Below the pieces are notes generated by a model. The model made no database searches, had not been told where the DNA came from, and saw only the letters and a program-made list of their open reading frames with translations. A DNA stretch of 64,000 nucleotides, from NCBI GenBank assembly GCA_963725505.1, contig CAVRYN010000005.1, forward strand, positions 310,001 through 374,000, in the 5' to 3' direction. This DNA comes from Udaeobacter sp963725505 (lineage in GTDB: Bacteria; Verrucomicrobiota; Verrucomicrobiia; Chthoniobacterales; UBA10450). Positions 54,394 to 62,149 of the stretch are shown here, piece after piece. Every line of letters starts with the position of its first letter. Position 1 is the first letter of the stretch. A program made the position numbers and the translations under genes.

Positions 54394-55710
54394 TTACGGG
54401 CGCGGCGCTGGCGTCGGGCGAGCTCGTGGTAGCGGTGTAGGTCTCGCTGTCGGTGTTGGTCTTGGAGTAGCTGTCACAGTTGGAGTAGCAGTAAGCGTTG
54501 GGGTTGCAGTTGCAGTCGCTGTTGCAGTCGGCGTGGGAGTGTGAGTCGCTGTCGGCGTTGGTGTGAATGTAGCTGTCGCTGTTGGTGTGGGAGCCGGGAA
54601 GCAGAAAATTTCCATCGAGCTCAGTGGTGTGACACCGTCACTGGCATAGCCGCCTGCTATGTAGATGTAACAAAAGAGCTCGCCGTCGGTTGCGAAATTG
54701 CGTCGAGGCGTTATGAAAGGAAACCACCCGCTCCAAAAATGGCTGATGCGATCGTAGCCGTCCACCTCGTTCGATGGGTTGGGCGCGTCTCTCCCGCCGC
54801 CCATGACCCACATCAGGTAATCGGTGCCACCAATCGGAGCGAAGGCAATCGCTCGGGTCTCGCCCGTGGCTCTCGGGATGCTGGCAATGGTAGAAATAGA
54901 ATCAGCGACCGGATCATAGATAAAAGAGTTGTTACTGTCATGAATCGCGGTACCGTCCCAAGTGCTGCCTCCACCCGTATAAATGTGACCGTCGAAGAGG
55001 TTGGTTGTGGGTATATAGCCGAGCGGGACAGGCAAGTGGGCGTTCTTCTGCATCCACGTGTTAGTCCCCGGCGTAAACTCCCAAATCTCGTCGGTCATCG
55101 CCGTGTTGATTTTGAACCCGCCGAGAATGTAGAGCTTGCCATTGAATGCTGTGAACCCGCCGGGCAAAGTAATCCCATCCGCGTCGCCCGGCCACGGAGC
55201 AGGGATTGTTTGGATCGTATCGGTAACAGGATTGTAGCGGAATACGCGGTCAGTAGCTGTCGACTGCCCGCCCGCCGACCCACCCACGCAGTAGATGTAA
55301 GGCGTTCCCGAGTCGGTGAGCACGCCGCAAGCCATGTTGCTGACCTGGTTGTCTGGATAGGTCGCTGACTTGATAGCCCAAGTGTTTGATCCCGGATCAT
55401 ATTCAAATGGATGCGTGAAATCGTTACCCACTCCGTCCATACTGCGCCCACCCATGACGTAGAAACCGCCAGGGGCAAGGACGCCGACCATTCGGACGCC
55501 GGTACTTGGCATGTCCGGTCCAGGTCGCCAGGTGATTCCAGGAGGGCAGCCCATACAAACGAAACCTGTTGGGTTGTCCTTTGGCGATGGCGCGGCGTTT
55601 AGCCGCTGTCCCAATGCAAATGCAGTGACACAGACGGCGACGAGCAGCAAAAGCAGACAAAATGCGTGTCGAATCAGGTGCGCTTTCATGATAGGGCTAA
55701 CTTTCTTCAT
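54394..55710 (-). CDS. secreted Kelch-type beta-propeller protein with C-terminal Pro/Thr tail
   Basis: 438 residues. Signal peptide AFCLLLLLVAVCVTAFALGQ; a propeller of about six Kelch blades seen as GGFYVMGGRSMDGVGNDFTH, GTPYIYCVGGSAGGQS, NGKLYILGGFKINTAMTDEI, DGHIYTGGGSTWDGTAIHDS and LMWVMGGGRDAPNPSNEVDG; then ~70 residues of PTPTATATPT-like repeats and RARPTPAPRP. The last residues match those of the two beta-helix proteins downstream, which are 10 nt apart on the same strand. Likely surface or extracellular, perhaps carbohydrate-binding. Confidence 0.86.
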   Translation of the reverse strand: MKKVSPIMKAHLIRHAFCLLLLLVAVCVTAFALGQRLNAAPSPKDNPTGFVCMGCPPGITWRPGPDMPSTGVRMVGVLAPGGFYVMGGRSMDGVGNDFTHPFEYDPGSNTWAIKSATYPDNQVSNMACGVLTDSGTPYIYCVGGSAGGQSTATDRVFRYNPVTDTIQTIPAPWPGDADGITLPGGFTAFNGKLYILGGFKINTAMTDEIWEFTPGTNTWMQKNAHLPVPLGYIPTTNLFDGHIYTGGGSTWDGTAIHDSNNSFIYDPVADSISTIASIPRATGETRAIAFAPIGGTDYLMWVMGGGRDAPNPSNEVDGYDRISHFWSGWFPFITPRRNFATDGELFCYIYIAGGYASDGVTPLSSMEIFCFPAPTPTATATFTPTPTATHTPTPTATATATATPTLTATPTVTATPRPTPTARPTPLPRARPTPAPRP

Positions 55711-55989
55711 AGAGTCCTCCCGAAGGCGTGGATTTTACGCAACTTCGATACGCAATGTCACGATCATTTTTGTGGTTGCGGTCGGCATTTGCATTCGCGG
55801 TGGGAAAAAAAAGCGGCGTCAAGTTCGCCACGGCGAATCCGTCCTGTGGCGGACCGCCGCCCACCTTCGAGCAGCTCCGGCGCGGCAGACACTCCAAATC
55901 CGAAAGGTTTCGCGAGACCGGTCGCCGCGGCGACCGAAAACATTCGTGTAAATTAGTGTCCATTCGTGGTTATATCGGGTCTCGCTAAC
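55711..55989. other. intergenic region with degenerate repeats
   Basis: 279 bp between the divergent Kelch and GNAT genes, so promoters of both must lie here. It holds a GGCGGACCGCCGCCC hairpin, ACCGGTCGCCGCGGCGACCG near 55918, and a CATTCGTGTAAATTAGTGTC/CATTCGTGGTTAT motif at 55941-55973. I see no gene. Confidence 0.6.
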
Positions 55990-58386
55990 ATGAAGGAGGT
56001 TGCTGATTTCCAGATTCGTCCCGCGCGTGTGGAAGACGTGTCGATCATTCTTCAACTCATTCGCGATTTGGCGACGTACGAACGCGCGCCGCACGAGGTC
56101 ACCGCGACGGAAGAACAGCTTGTCGATGTTTTGTTCGGGGAACGGGCGGCGGCGGAAGTGCTTCTCGCGTTTGAAGGAAAATCGCCGGTCGGGTTCGCAG
56201 TTTACTTTTACAATTTTTCCACCTGGCTCGGGCGACCCGGGCTTTACCTCGAAGATTTGTTCGTGAAGCCGGATAAGCGCGGCAAGGGTTATGGTCGCGC
56301 GTTGCTTATTGAGCTTGCGAAGATTGCGCGTAATCGCGGCTGCGGTCGGATGGAATGGGCCGTGCTCAATTGGAACGAACCGGCGATCAAGTTTTATCGC
56401 GCGCTCGGCGCCAAGCCAATGGACGAATGGACCGTGTTCCGATTGACGCCTGAGGAGATCGCGAAACTTGCGGACACAGCCGACACGGCTGCCACCACAG
56501 AGCAAGCCGAGCACGATCCAGCGCAAAGGCTCCGGCGCGGCTACGTCTGGCTTCGCTCGCGAGGAGGAAGAATTAGAGTGGCGAAGGAAAATACAAAGAT
56601 CGAGGACTACGCGTTTCTCAGCGACACGCAAACAGGCGCGCTGGTGAGCCGCGACGGCTGTGTTGATTGGCTTTGCTTTCCTCGCTTCGATTCGCCGGCG
56701 TGCTTTGCGTCGCTGGTTGGCGACAAGGAAAATGGGCACTGGCGGTTTTTTCCGGAGGAGAAGGTTGAAGCGACCCGTCGCCGCTACCGGGGAGAGACGC
56801 TAATTCTCGAAACAGAAATTGAAACCAAGAGCGGGGCCGTTCGCCTGATCGATTTCATGCCGCCGCGGGGCGAGAATCCGGACATCGTCCGCATCATTGA
56901 AGGGTTGAGCGGCAAAGTGTCGATGCAGATGGAGCTGATCGTCCGCTTCGATTACGGGCACATCGTGCCCTGGGTGCGAAGACGCAAAAAACATGAAGGG
57001 CTGGAAGCGATTGCCGGGCCCGATGCGTTGATCTTACGAACACCGGTTGAAACGTGCGGGAAAGATTTAACCACCGTGGCCGAGTTCACCGTGGCGAAAG
57101 GTGATCGGATCCCGTTTGTGCTTACATGGTTTGAATCTCACAAAGATCCGCCGAGAAAAATACACGCCGATCACGCTTTGCGGGATACGGAAACGTTCTG
57201 GACGGATTGGGCGAAACAATTTCAAACCGAAGGGAAATGGCGCGATGCGATCGTGCGCTCACTGATCACGCTAAAAGGATTGACCTACGCACCCACTGGC
57301 GGCCTGGTCGCGGCGCTTACCACTTCACTGCCAGAACAAATAGGAGGCGTCCGCAACTGGGATTATCGCTACTGTTGGTTGCGAGATGCGGCGCTCATCT
57401 TGCTCGTGTTAATGGGCGCGGGCTATCGTGAGGAAGCCACATCCTGGCGCCAATGGCTGCTGCGCGCCATCGCAGGCAGCCCGGCACAAATGCAAACGAT
57501 CTATGGCGTGCGTGGTGAACGCCGTCTTGATGAGTACGAGATTCCATGGCTCTCCGGTTACGAAAACTCCAGGCCGGTGCGCATTGGCAACGCAGCGTCA
57601 AAGCAGTTTCAGCTGGATGTGTACGGCGAAGTGCTCGCTGCGATCTGGCAGGCTGATAATGCCGGGATCAAAATGAGCGAACCGGATTGGGCGCTGATGG
57701 TCGCGCTGATAAAATTCCTGGAATCACACTGGCAAAAGCCGGACGAAGGAATCTGGGAAGTCCGTGGCCCTCGCCAGCATTTTACGCACTCGAAAATGAT
57801 GGCGTGGCTGGCGTTCGACCGCGCGATCAAGCTGATTGAGGACTGCGGGTGCGCGGCAGACGAGCACCTTGATCGTTGGCAAAAAATTCGGGATCAGATT
57901 CACGCAGAAGTTTGCGATCGCGGCTATAACAAGAAGAAGAAGGCTTTCACACAGTTTTATGGGTCCGATGCCCTCGACGCGAGCCTCCTGACAATGCCGC
58001 TCGGCGGGTTTCTTCCGGTGAGTGACGAGCGCGTCAGGGGCACGATCGAAGCGATTGAACGCGAACTAATGCAAGACGGCCTGGTGTTACGCTATCAGCC
58101 ACAGGAAACCGGCGTCGATGGATTGCCAGGCACCGAAGGGGTATTTCTTCCATGCTCGTTTTGGCTCGCTGACTGCTGGCATCTTCTCGGCCGGAAAAAA
58201 GAAGCGCGAGAATTGTTCGAGCGCTTGCTCGATCTGCGGAACGATCTGGGGCTGCTCTCCGAAGAGTACGATCCACGTGCGAAGCGTCAGCTGGGAAATT
58301 TTCCTCAGGCTTTCTCGCACGTCGCACTGGTCAGTTGCGCCCGAATTTTGAGCGACGAGGACAGAATGCTCGTTCGAGGAGATTAA
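55990..58386 (+). CDS. GNAT acetyltransferase read through into a GH15 glucoamylase/trehalase-like protein
   Basis: One frame of 798 residues. Residues 1-~160 are a GNAT of the diamine acetyltransferase type: IRPARVEDVSIILQLIRDLA, LYLEDLFVKPDKRGKGYGRA and the aromatic C-terminus NEPAIKFYRALGAKPMDEW. Residues ~165-196 are a low-complexity link. From a GTG at 56578 begins a complete ~602-residue GH15 enzyme: LSDTQTGALVSRDGCVDWLC, GVRNWDYRYCWLRDAALILL (~430), HWQKPDEGIWEVRGPRQHFT (~580) and ETGVDGLPGTEGVFLPCSFW (~708), where acid/base Glu are expected. A good SD precedes that GTG, so two proteins are likelier than a true fusion. Confidence 0.88.
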   Translation: MKEVADFQIRPARVEDVSIILQLIRDLATYERAPHEVTATEEQLVDVLFGERAAAEVLLAFEGKSPVGFAVYFYNFSTWLGRPGLYLEDLFVKPDKRGKGYGRALLIELAKIARNRGCGRMEWAVLNWNEPAIKFYRALGAKPMDEWTVFRLTPEEIAKLADTADTAATTEQAEHDPAQRLRRGYVWLRSRGGRIRVAKENTKIEDYAFLSDTQTGALVSRDGCVDWLCFPRFDSPACFASLVGDKENGHWRFFPEEKVEATRRRYRGETLILETEIETKSGAVRLIDFMPPRGENPDIVRIIEGLSGKVSMQMELIVRFDYGHIVPWVRRRKKHEGLEAIAGPDALILRTPVETCGKDLTTVAEFTVAKGDRIPFVLTWFESHKDPPRKIHADHALRDTETFWTDWAKQFQTEGKWRDAIVRSLITLKGLTYAPTGGLVAALTTSLPEQIGGVRNWDYRYCWLRDAALILLVLMGAGYREEATSWRQWLLRAIAGSPAQMQTIYGVRGERRLDEYEIPWLSGYENSRPVRIGNAASKQFQLDVYGEVLAAIWQADNAGIKMSEPDWALMVALIKFLESHWQKPDEGIWEVRGPRQHFTHSKMMAWLAFDRAIKLIEDCGCAADEHLDRWQKIRDQIHAEVCDRGYNKKKKAFTQFYGSDALDASLLTMPLGGFLPVSDERVRGTIEAIERELMQDGLVLRYQPQETGVDGLPGTEGVFLPCSFWLADCWHLLGRKKEARELFERLLDLRNDLGLLSEEYDPRAKRQLGNFPQAFSHVALVSCARILSDEDRMLVRGD
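56561..56580 (+). promoter_or_regulatory. ribosome binding site for an internal GH15 start
   Basis: GAGGAGGAAG at 56561-56570, seven bases before the GTG at 56578, gives MAKENTKIEDYAFL-like N-terminus, the standard start of GH15 proteins of this group. Confidence 0.65.
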
Positions 58387-59345
58387 ACCTGGGCCTCGCT
58401 CGAAGAAACCAGGCGCCGAATCAAATCCTCAATAGAAACAACTCCGCGAAAATTTTTGTTTTTGTCCACGACGGCGGCCAGACCAAGCCGAGCGGCGCGC
58501 AATTGCTGCACGATTCGGTAAGCAGGCTCCTCCTCCGTGGTTGTCACAATACGCCGGACATAATTGCCGAGCGATTTGTTTCCATCGTGGTCAAGCAGAA
58601 TATCGAGGACGTTGACCAGTCCAGAGGGTTGCCCTCCCGGTGGGATCAGCGGCAGACGATCAAGATCGCAAGCAGCCGAGAGCTCCACCGCTTCCTGAGT
58701 TGACGCGTTCGGCTGCAACGCGACGACTTTGGCCGCGGGCAGCATCACGTCACGAACTTTAACCCCGCTAAAGTCCACGACGTTATGGATCATCGCGCGC
58801 TCGGTCGGAGTGAGAGCCCCTTCGCGCTCGCTTTCGGTGGTGATCTGCTTGAGCTCTTCGCGCCCAGCAAAAAGCCGGGCGTGCTTCGCGGCACGCGCCG
58901 GCAGGACCAGCTTGCCAAGTCGCGCACCAAGTTCGAGCAGAGGTGAAAACAACATCAACGCCAACTCGAGCACGCCGGCAAGCCGAGCTAACGCGTGAAA
59001 GGGAAATCGCCGGAACAGCGATTTTGGTAAGACCAAGAGCAGGAATAGATAAACCGGAAGGGCGATTGCCAGCGCGAACAAGTACCCGGCGTGGCCGTAC
59101 CATCGAACTAGCTGCCGCGTCAGCAGGAGCAAACCGATGATATCGGCTGCATTTGTAAAGAGTAGGACCGTCGCCAGCAACCGTTCAGGGTGTTTGAGCA
59201 GACGATTCACCCGCACGGCCGCCGGTACGCGGTGCTTCACATTTTTTCGCAATCGCACTGGATCGATCGAGAGCAGTCCGCTTTCAATTCCGTTGAAGAA
59301 AAACGAAACAATCCAGCAACAGAAAATGATGAATCCCACGATCAT
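58383..59345 (-). CDS. CNNM-type (DUF21-CBS) membrane protein, short form
   Basis: 320 residues. A DUF21 transmembrane domain (GFIIFCCWIVSFFFNGIESG ... LLSIDPVRLRKNVKHRVPAA, ~residues 1-140), then two CBS motifs (DVMLPAAKVVALQPNASTQE at ~200 and GVVSIEDLIRRLVSS at the C-terminus). The CorC/HlyC domain is missing. Family members act in Mg2+/Co2+ transport or its control. Overlaps the upstream partner by 4 nt; the pair probably forms a heteromer. Confidence 0.87.
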   Translation of the reverse strand: MIVGFIIFCCWIVSFFFNGIESGLLSIDPVRLRKNVKHRVPAAVRVNRLLKHPERLLATVLLFTNAADIIGLLLLTRQLVRWYGHAGYLFALAIALPVYLFLLLVLPKSLFRRFPFHALARLAGVLELALMLFSPLLELGARLGKLVLPARAAKHARLFAGREELKQITTESEREGALTPTERAMIHNVVDFSGVKVRDVMLPAAKVVALQPNASTQEAVELSAACDLDRLPLIPPGGQPSGLVNVLDILLDHDGNKSLGNYVRRIVTTTEEEPAYRIVQQLRAARLGLAAVVDKNKNFRGVVSIEDLIRRLVSSSEAQV

Positions 59346-60604
59346 GCCGCAGCCTCGAACGCAGTTGTTTTCTCCAGTAGGACTTCCTCGATTCTTTTGC
59401 GGCCGGAGCGACGCACAGTAATGGCAAGACGCGGAATCTCGAGTTTTGTGCCGGAGGATGGCAAATAACCCAGACGCGTAAAGACAAGTCCGCCGATCGT
59501 GTCTATCCCTTCGGCGTCGATTCGAAAACCAAGATGTTCGCGTAAATCGTCCAGACGCGCGTTGCCGCTAACGAGAAATTTACCGTTTCCGAGCGGCTCG
59601 ATGTAAAGGGCGACATCGCCCCGGGGCACCGCATCGCTAAGAATCTCTTCCATGATATCGTCCATGGTGATGATTCCTTCGGTGCCGCCGAATTCGTCAA
59701 CCACCACTGCCATTCCCTGAGGATGAGTCAGAAAAAGCTTGAGCAACTCCAGCGCGGCCATCGTCTCGGACACAAAGGAAGGAGCAATGAGTTTTTCGGT
59801 GTAATGTTCCGACGGATCGAGCAGGAACAGTTTCACATCGATAATCCCGAGAACTTGATCGGGCGTATCGACATAAACTGGAACTCGTCGATGACGTTTC
59901 TCCTTCAACCGCGCGATCGCATCTTCGTTCGTCAAATCATCCGGCAGCATGAAACTATCAACGCGCGGTGTCATGCAGTCCTTGGCCGTTTTGTCTCCAA
60001 GTTTGATGATTTCCTGAATCATCTCGGCCTCGCCTTCATACAACGCGCCCTCCTCTTCGCCCATTTCAACTAGCGTTCCTAGCTCGTCGTCACTCAAGCG
60101 CGCACGAGTGCGCAGATGCCTGGGCGTGAGAAGATCGACCACATAAGCGCTGACTGTCTCTAGTCCACGACCCATGCGGTCCAGCAGCGGCATCGATATC
60201 TTCAAGGTGAAGGCGCCGATCGCTGAGAGCCTGTAAGGCGCCGAAATCGCGAGGAGTTTCGGAATCAAATCACAGAGCAACACCACAATGGCAAAGATCG
60301 CGATTCCAGTCAGCCACTGCGGAACGCGTCCTGCCAGCGGGCCTTCCCATAAAAAGAAAAGGCACAACACGACCAGGACCACATTTACCAGTCCGTCGCC
60401 AAGCAGCAGAACATTCAGAACACGACGCGGATTCTCCCGGAAAAGTTGTATGAATTTCGTGAGCCCGGCATGATGCACTTCCAGGCGGCGCAATTGATGC
60501 GGCTTGAGTAGAAAAAGCGCCGTTTCCACTGCGGAAAAGAGCGCGGAGCACAAAATCAAAATTGCGATGACGGCCAGCAAAACGGCCAGGGTGAGGCCAG
60601 TCAT
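59342..60604 (-). CDS. CNNM-type (DUF21-CBS-CorC) transporter
   Basis: 420 residues with the complete layout: DUF21 with four membrane segments (ILILCSALFSAVETALFLLK, ~15, starts with the conserved small residues), CBS pair with DCMTPRVDSFMLPDDL (~205) and DVKLFLLDPSEHYT (~255), the typical VVDEFGGTEGIITMDDIMEE (~305), and a CorC_HlyC domain ending ITVRRSGRKRIEEVLLEK. Predicted divalent-cation (Mg2+) exporter or regulator. First gene of the two-gene minus-strand operon. Confidence 0.9.
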   Translation of the reverse strand: MTGLTLAVLLAVIAILILCSALFSAVETALFLLKPHQLRRLEVHHAGLTKFIQLFRENPRRVLNVLLLGDGLVNVVLVVLCLFFLWEGPLAGRVPQWLTGIAIFAIVVLLCDLIPKLLAISAPYRLSAIGAFTLKISMPLLDRMGRGLETVSAYVVDLLTPRHLRTRARLSDDELGTLVEMGEEEGALYEGEAEMIQEIIKLGDKTAKDCMTPRVDSFMLPDDLTNEDAIARLKEKRHRRVPVYVDTPDQVLGIIDVKLFLLDPSEHYTEKLIAPSFVSETMAALELLKLFLTHPQGMAVVVDEFGGTEGIITMDDIMEEILSDAVPRGDVALYIEPLGNGKFLVSGNARLDDLREHLGFRIDAEGIDTIGGLVFTRLGYLPSSGTKLEIPRLAITVRRSGRKRIEEVLLEKTTAFEAAA

Positions 60605-60732
60605 CTTTTATGGTAGCGCGTCCAAGCCTGTTGCCAGAGTTCACCGGCCTGAGTCAGGCGGTTTTTTCCCACGGGAAAGCTGTTGAATGCTGGTTTGCTC
60701 ATTCTCTGAGCTGCCATCAAATTAAGCTTTCC

Positions 60733-61503
60733 ATGAACAAAGGCGAGAGGATTTCGCAGTTGGCGGCGGAGTTGGGTGGTGACGATGTCGATCCCGGTCA
60801 GACGGACGTCGCAAAGCACCCGTTTTACCGCGCGTTTTTCCGTTGTTGGAACGAACAACGTTATTACGAAGCGCACGATGTCCTCGAGCAGCTTTGGCTG
60901 AAGACCGATTCGAGCGATGCGGATTTCTTCAAGGGATTGATCCAGGCAGCGGGCGCTTTTGTTCATCTTCAGAAGCGATTCGAACACCCATCGCACGCGA
61001 AGCACAGCAGGCGTTTACCCCCCGCGGTGCGCTTGTTCCGGCTCGCAGAGAGCAACCTGTCGAGGTTCGGCCCGCGGCATCACGGGCTGGATGTGACCGC
61101 GTTTTGCCAGTTCTTGAGCGCATACGCCGACCGAATCGTCGCGTCGGATTACAAAACTAATCCCTGGTCACCGGAAACCGCGCCCAAACTTGAAATTAGG
61201 TGTAGGCTCGGCGCTCCGTGCCGACCTTGTTCGAAGGAGCGACGGAACTTGGGCAGCCGTCGAACCCAACGTGACGGCTGGGCAAGCCGTCAATCCTCGG
61301 CGTTCCTAGCTCGTAAAAATCAGTTTTGCTCCAGCAATCAGCAGGACCGTCGCCAGACACAGCGAAATCACTCTGACGGCAAAACGTCGGCTGCCCAAAT
61401 GCGAGCCGATGAAGCCGCCAGTAATCGCTGCGGCTGCGAGAATGAGGCCGAGCGACGGGATGGAACGGACTTTTACAAAGTAACCAACCAGCCCGGCGAT
61501 TGA
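60733..61503 (+). CDS. DUF309 protein with an element-extended C-terminus
   Basis: Native part (~156 residues) starts MNKGERISQLAAELGGDD and has the DUF309 signature CWNEQRYYEAHDVLEQLWLK (~38) and FFKGLIQAAGAFVHLQKRFE (~65), then HHGLDVTAFCQFLSAYADRI. DUF309 helical bundles of unknown role resemble a putative hydrolase. From 61201 the frame runs through a repeat beginning TGTAGGCTCGGC and the class D hairpin, then antisense into the tauE 3' end, giving ~100 non-native residues. The normal stop appears to have been lost. Confidence 0.72.
   Translation: MNKGERISQLAAELGGDDVDPGQTDVAKHPFYRAFFRCWNEQRYYEAHDVLEQLWLKTDSSDADFFKGLIQAAGAFVHLQKRFEHPSHAKHSRRLPPAVRLFRLAESNLSRFGPRHHGLDVTAFCQFLSAYADRIVASDYKTNPWSPETAPKLEIRCRLGAPCRPCSKERRNLGSRRTQRDGWASRQSSAFLARKNQFCSSNQQDRRQTQRNHSDGKTSAAQMRADEAASNRCGCENEAERRDGTDFYKVTNQPGD
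61201..61298. repeat. composite repeat, including a class D hairpin pair
   Basis: TGTAGGCTCGGCGCTCCGTGCCGACC hairpin at 61201-61226, followed at 61236-61298 by GGAGCGACGG...GGCAGCCGTC and GACGGCTGG...AAGCCGTC arms like those at 3511-3567. Confidence 0.65.
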
Positions 61504-62043
61504 GTTTACCCAGATGAACAGCGCCGAGACAGCGGCGGCTTGTCGAATGTGCGCCCACCGGCAGAACAACAGGAGCGGAGTCAGAAATATTCCGCCTCCG
61601 GTTCCGGTGAGCCCTGCAAGAAATCCGAGACCGGCTCCGACGCTTATCGCCACCGGTCGCGCCGGAGGAAACGTTTGCGGCGGATCATTTCGCCGAAGGA
61701 GCAGTCGGGTGGCGGAGAAGAGCAGCACAACCCCGATCAAGAGCCTGAGAATCGAAGCCGACGGCTGCAAATAGCCGCCGAGATATGCGGCCGGAATGGA
61801 AAGCAGCGCAAATGGCCAGAATAATTTCCACGAGAAATGACCGGCTCGCCAAAACTGAAACGCGCCGATGGATGCAACCAGAATGTTAAGCACAAGCGCA
61901 GTTGGACGAATCACGTTCGGCGCGATTCCGAACAGCGTCATTATCGCAATGTAACCCGACGCACCTGCATGGCCGACCGACGAGTACAAAAATGCGATCA
62001 GTCCGATGGCGAGAAAAAGTAGAACGAGATGTGTTGTGTCCAT
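61306..62043 (-). CDS. sulfite exporter TauE/SafE family protein
   Basis: 245 residues from the ATG at 62043, just before a class A repeat. Eight membrane segments, the family's first repeat VGHAGASGYIAIMTLFGIAP (~22) and second GLGFLAGLTGTGGGIFLTPL (~135), both with the glycine-rich loop typical of TauE. Carries sulfonates, sulfite or other organic anions outward. The frame is open upstream to 62196, but only through repeat sequence. Confidence 0.88.
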   Translation of the reverse strand: MDTTHLVLLFLAIGLIAFLYSSVGHAGASGYIAIMTLFGIAPNVIRPTALVLNILVASIGAFQFWRAGHFSWKLFWPFALLSIPAAYLGGYLQPSASILRLLIGVVLLFSATRLLLRRNDPPQTFPPARPVAISVGAGLGFLAGLTGTGGGIFLTPLLLFCRWAHIRQAAAVSALFIWVNSIAGLVGYFVKVRSIPSLGLILAAAAITGGFIGSHLGSRRFAVRVISLCLATVLLIAGAKLIFTS

Positions 62044-62055
62044 TTTCGGTTTGCA

Positions 62056-62108
62056 TTGTAGCCACCGGCCTGCGGCCGGTCGAACGCGCCACAGGCGCGT
62101 TGCTACAG
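62056..62108. repeat. class A palindrome between tauE and the thioredoxin-domain gene
   Basis: TTGTAGCCACCGGCCTGCGG...GCCACAGGCGCGTTGCTACAG. Inner CCGGCCTGCGGCCGG and CGCGCCACAGGCGCG hairpins. Confidence 0.75.
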
Positions 62109-62149
62109 CGTACGTTCGCGCGCTAAGCTCTGGAGTGATACCCTTTCTG

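Noticed and set aside
54541..55368. 275-residue plus-strand frame
   Set aside because: Antisense to the Kelch protein gene; Arg/Val-rich with no motif.
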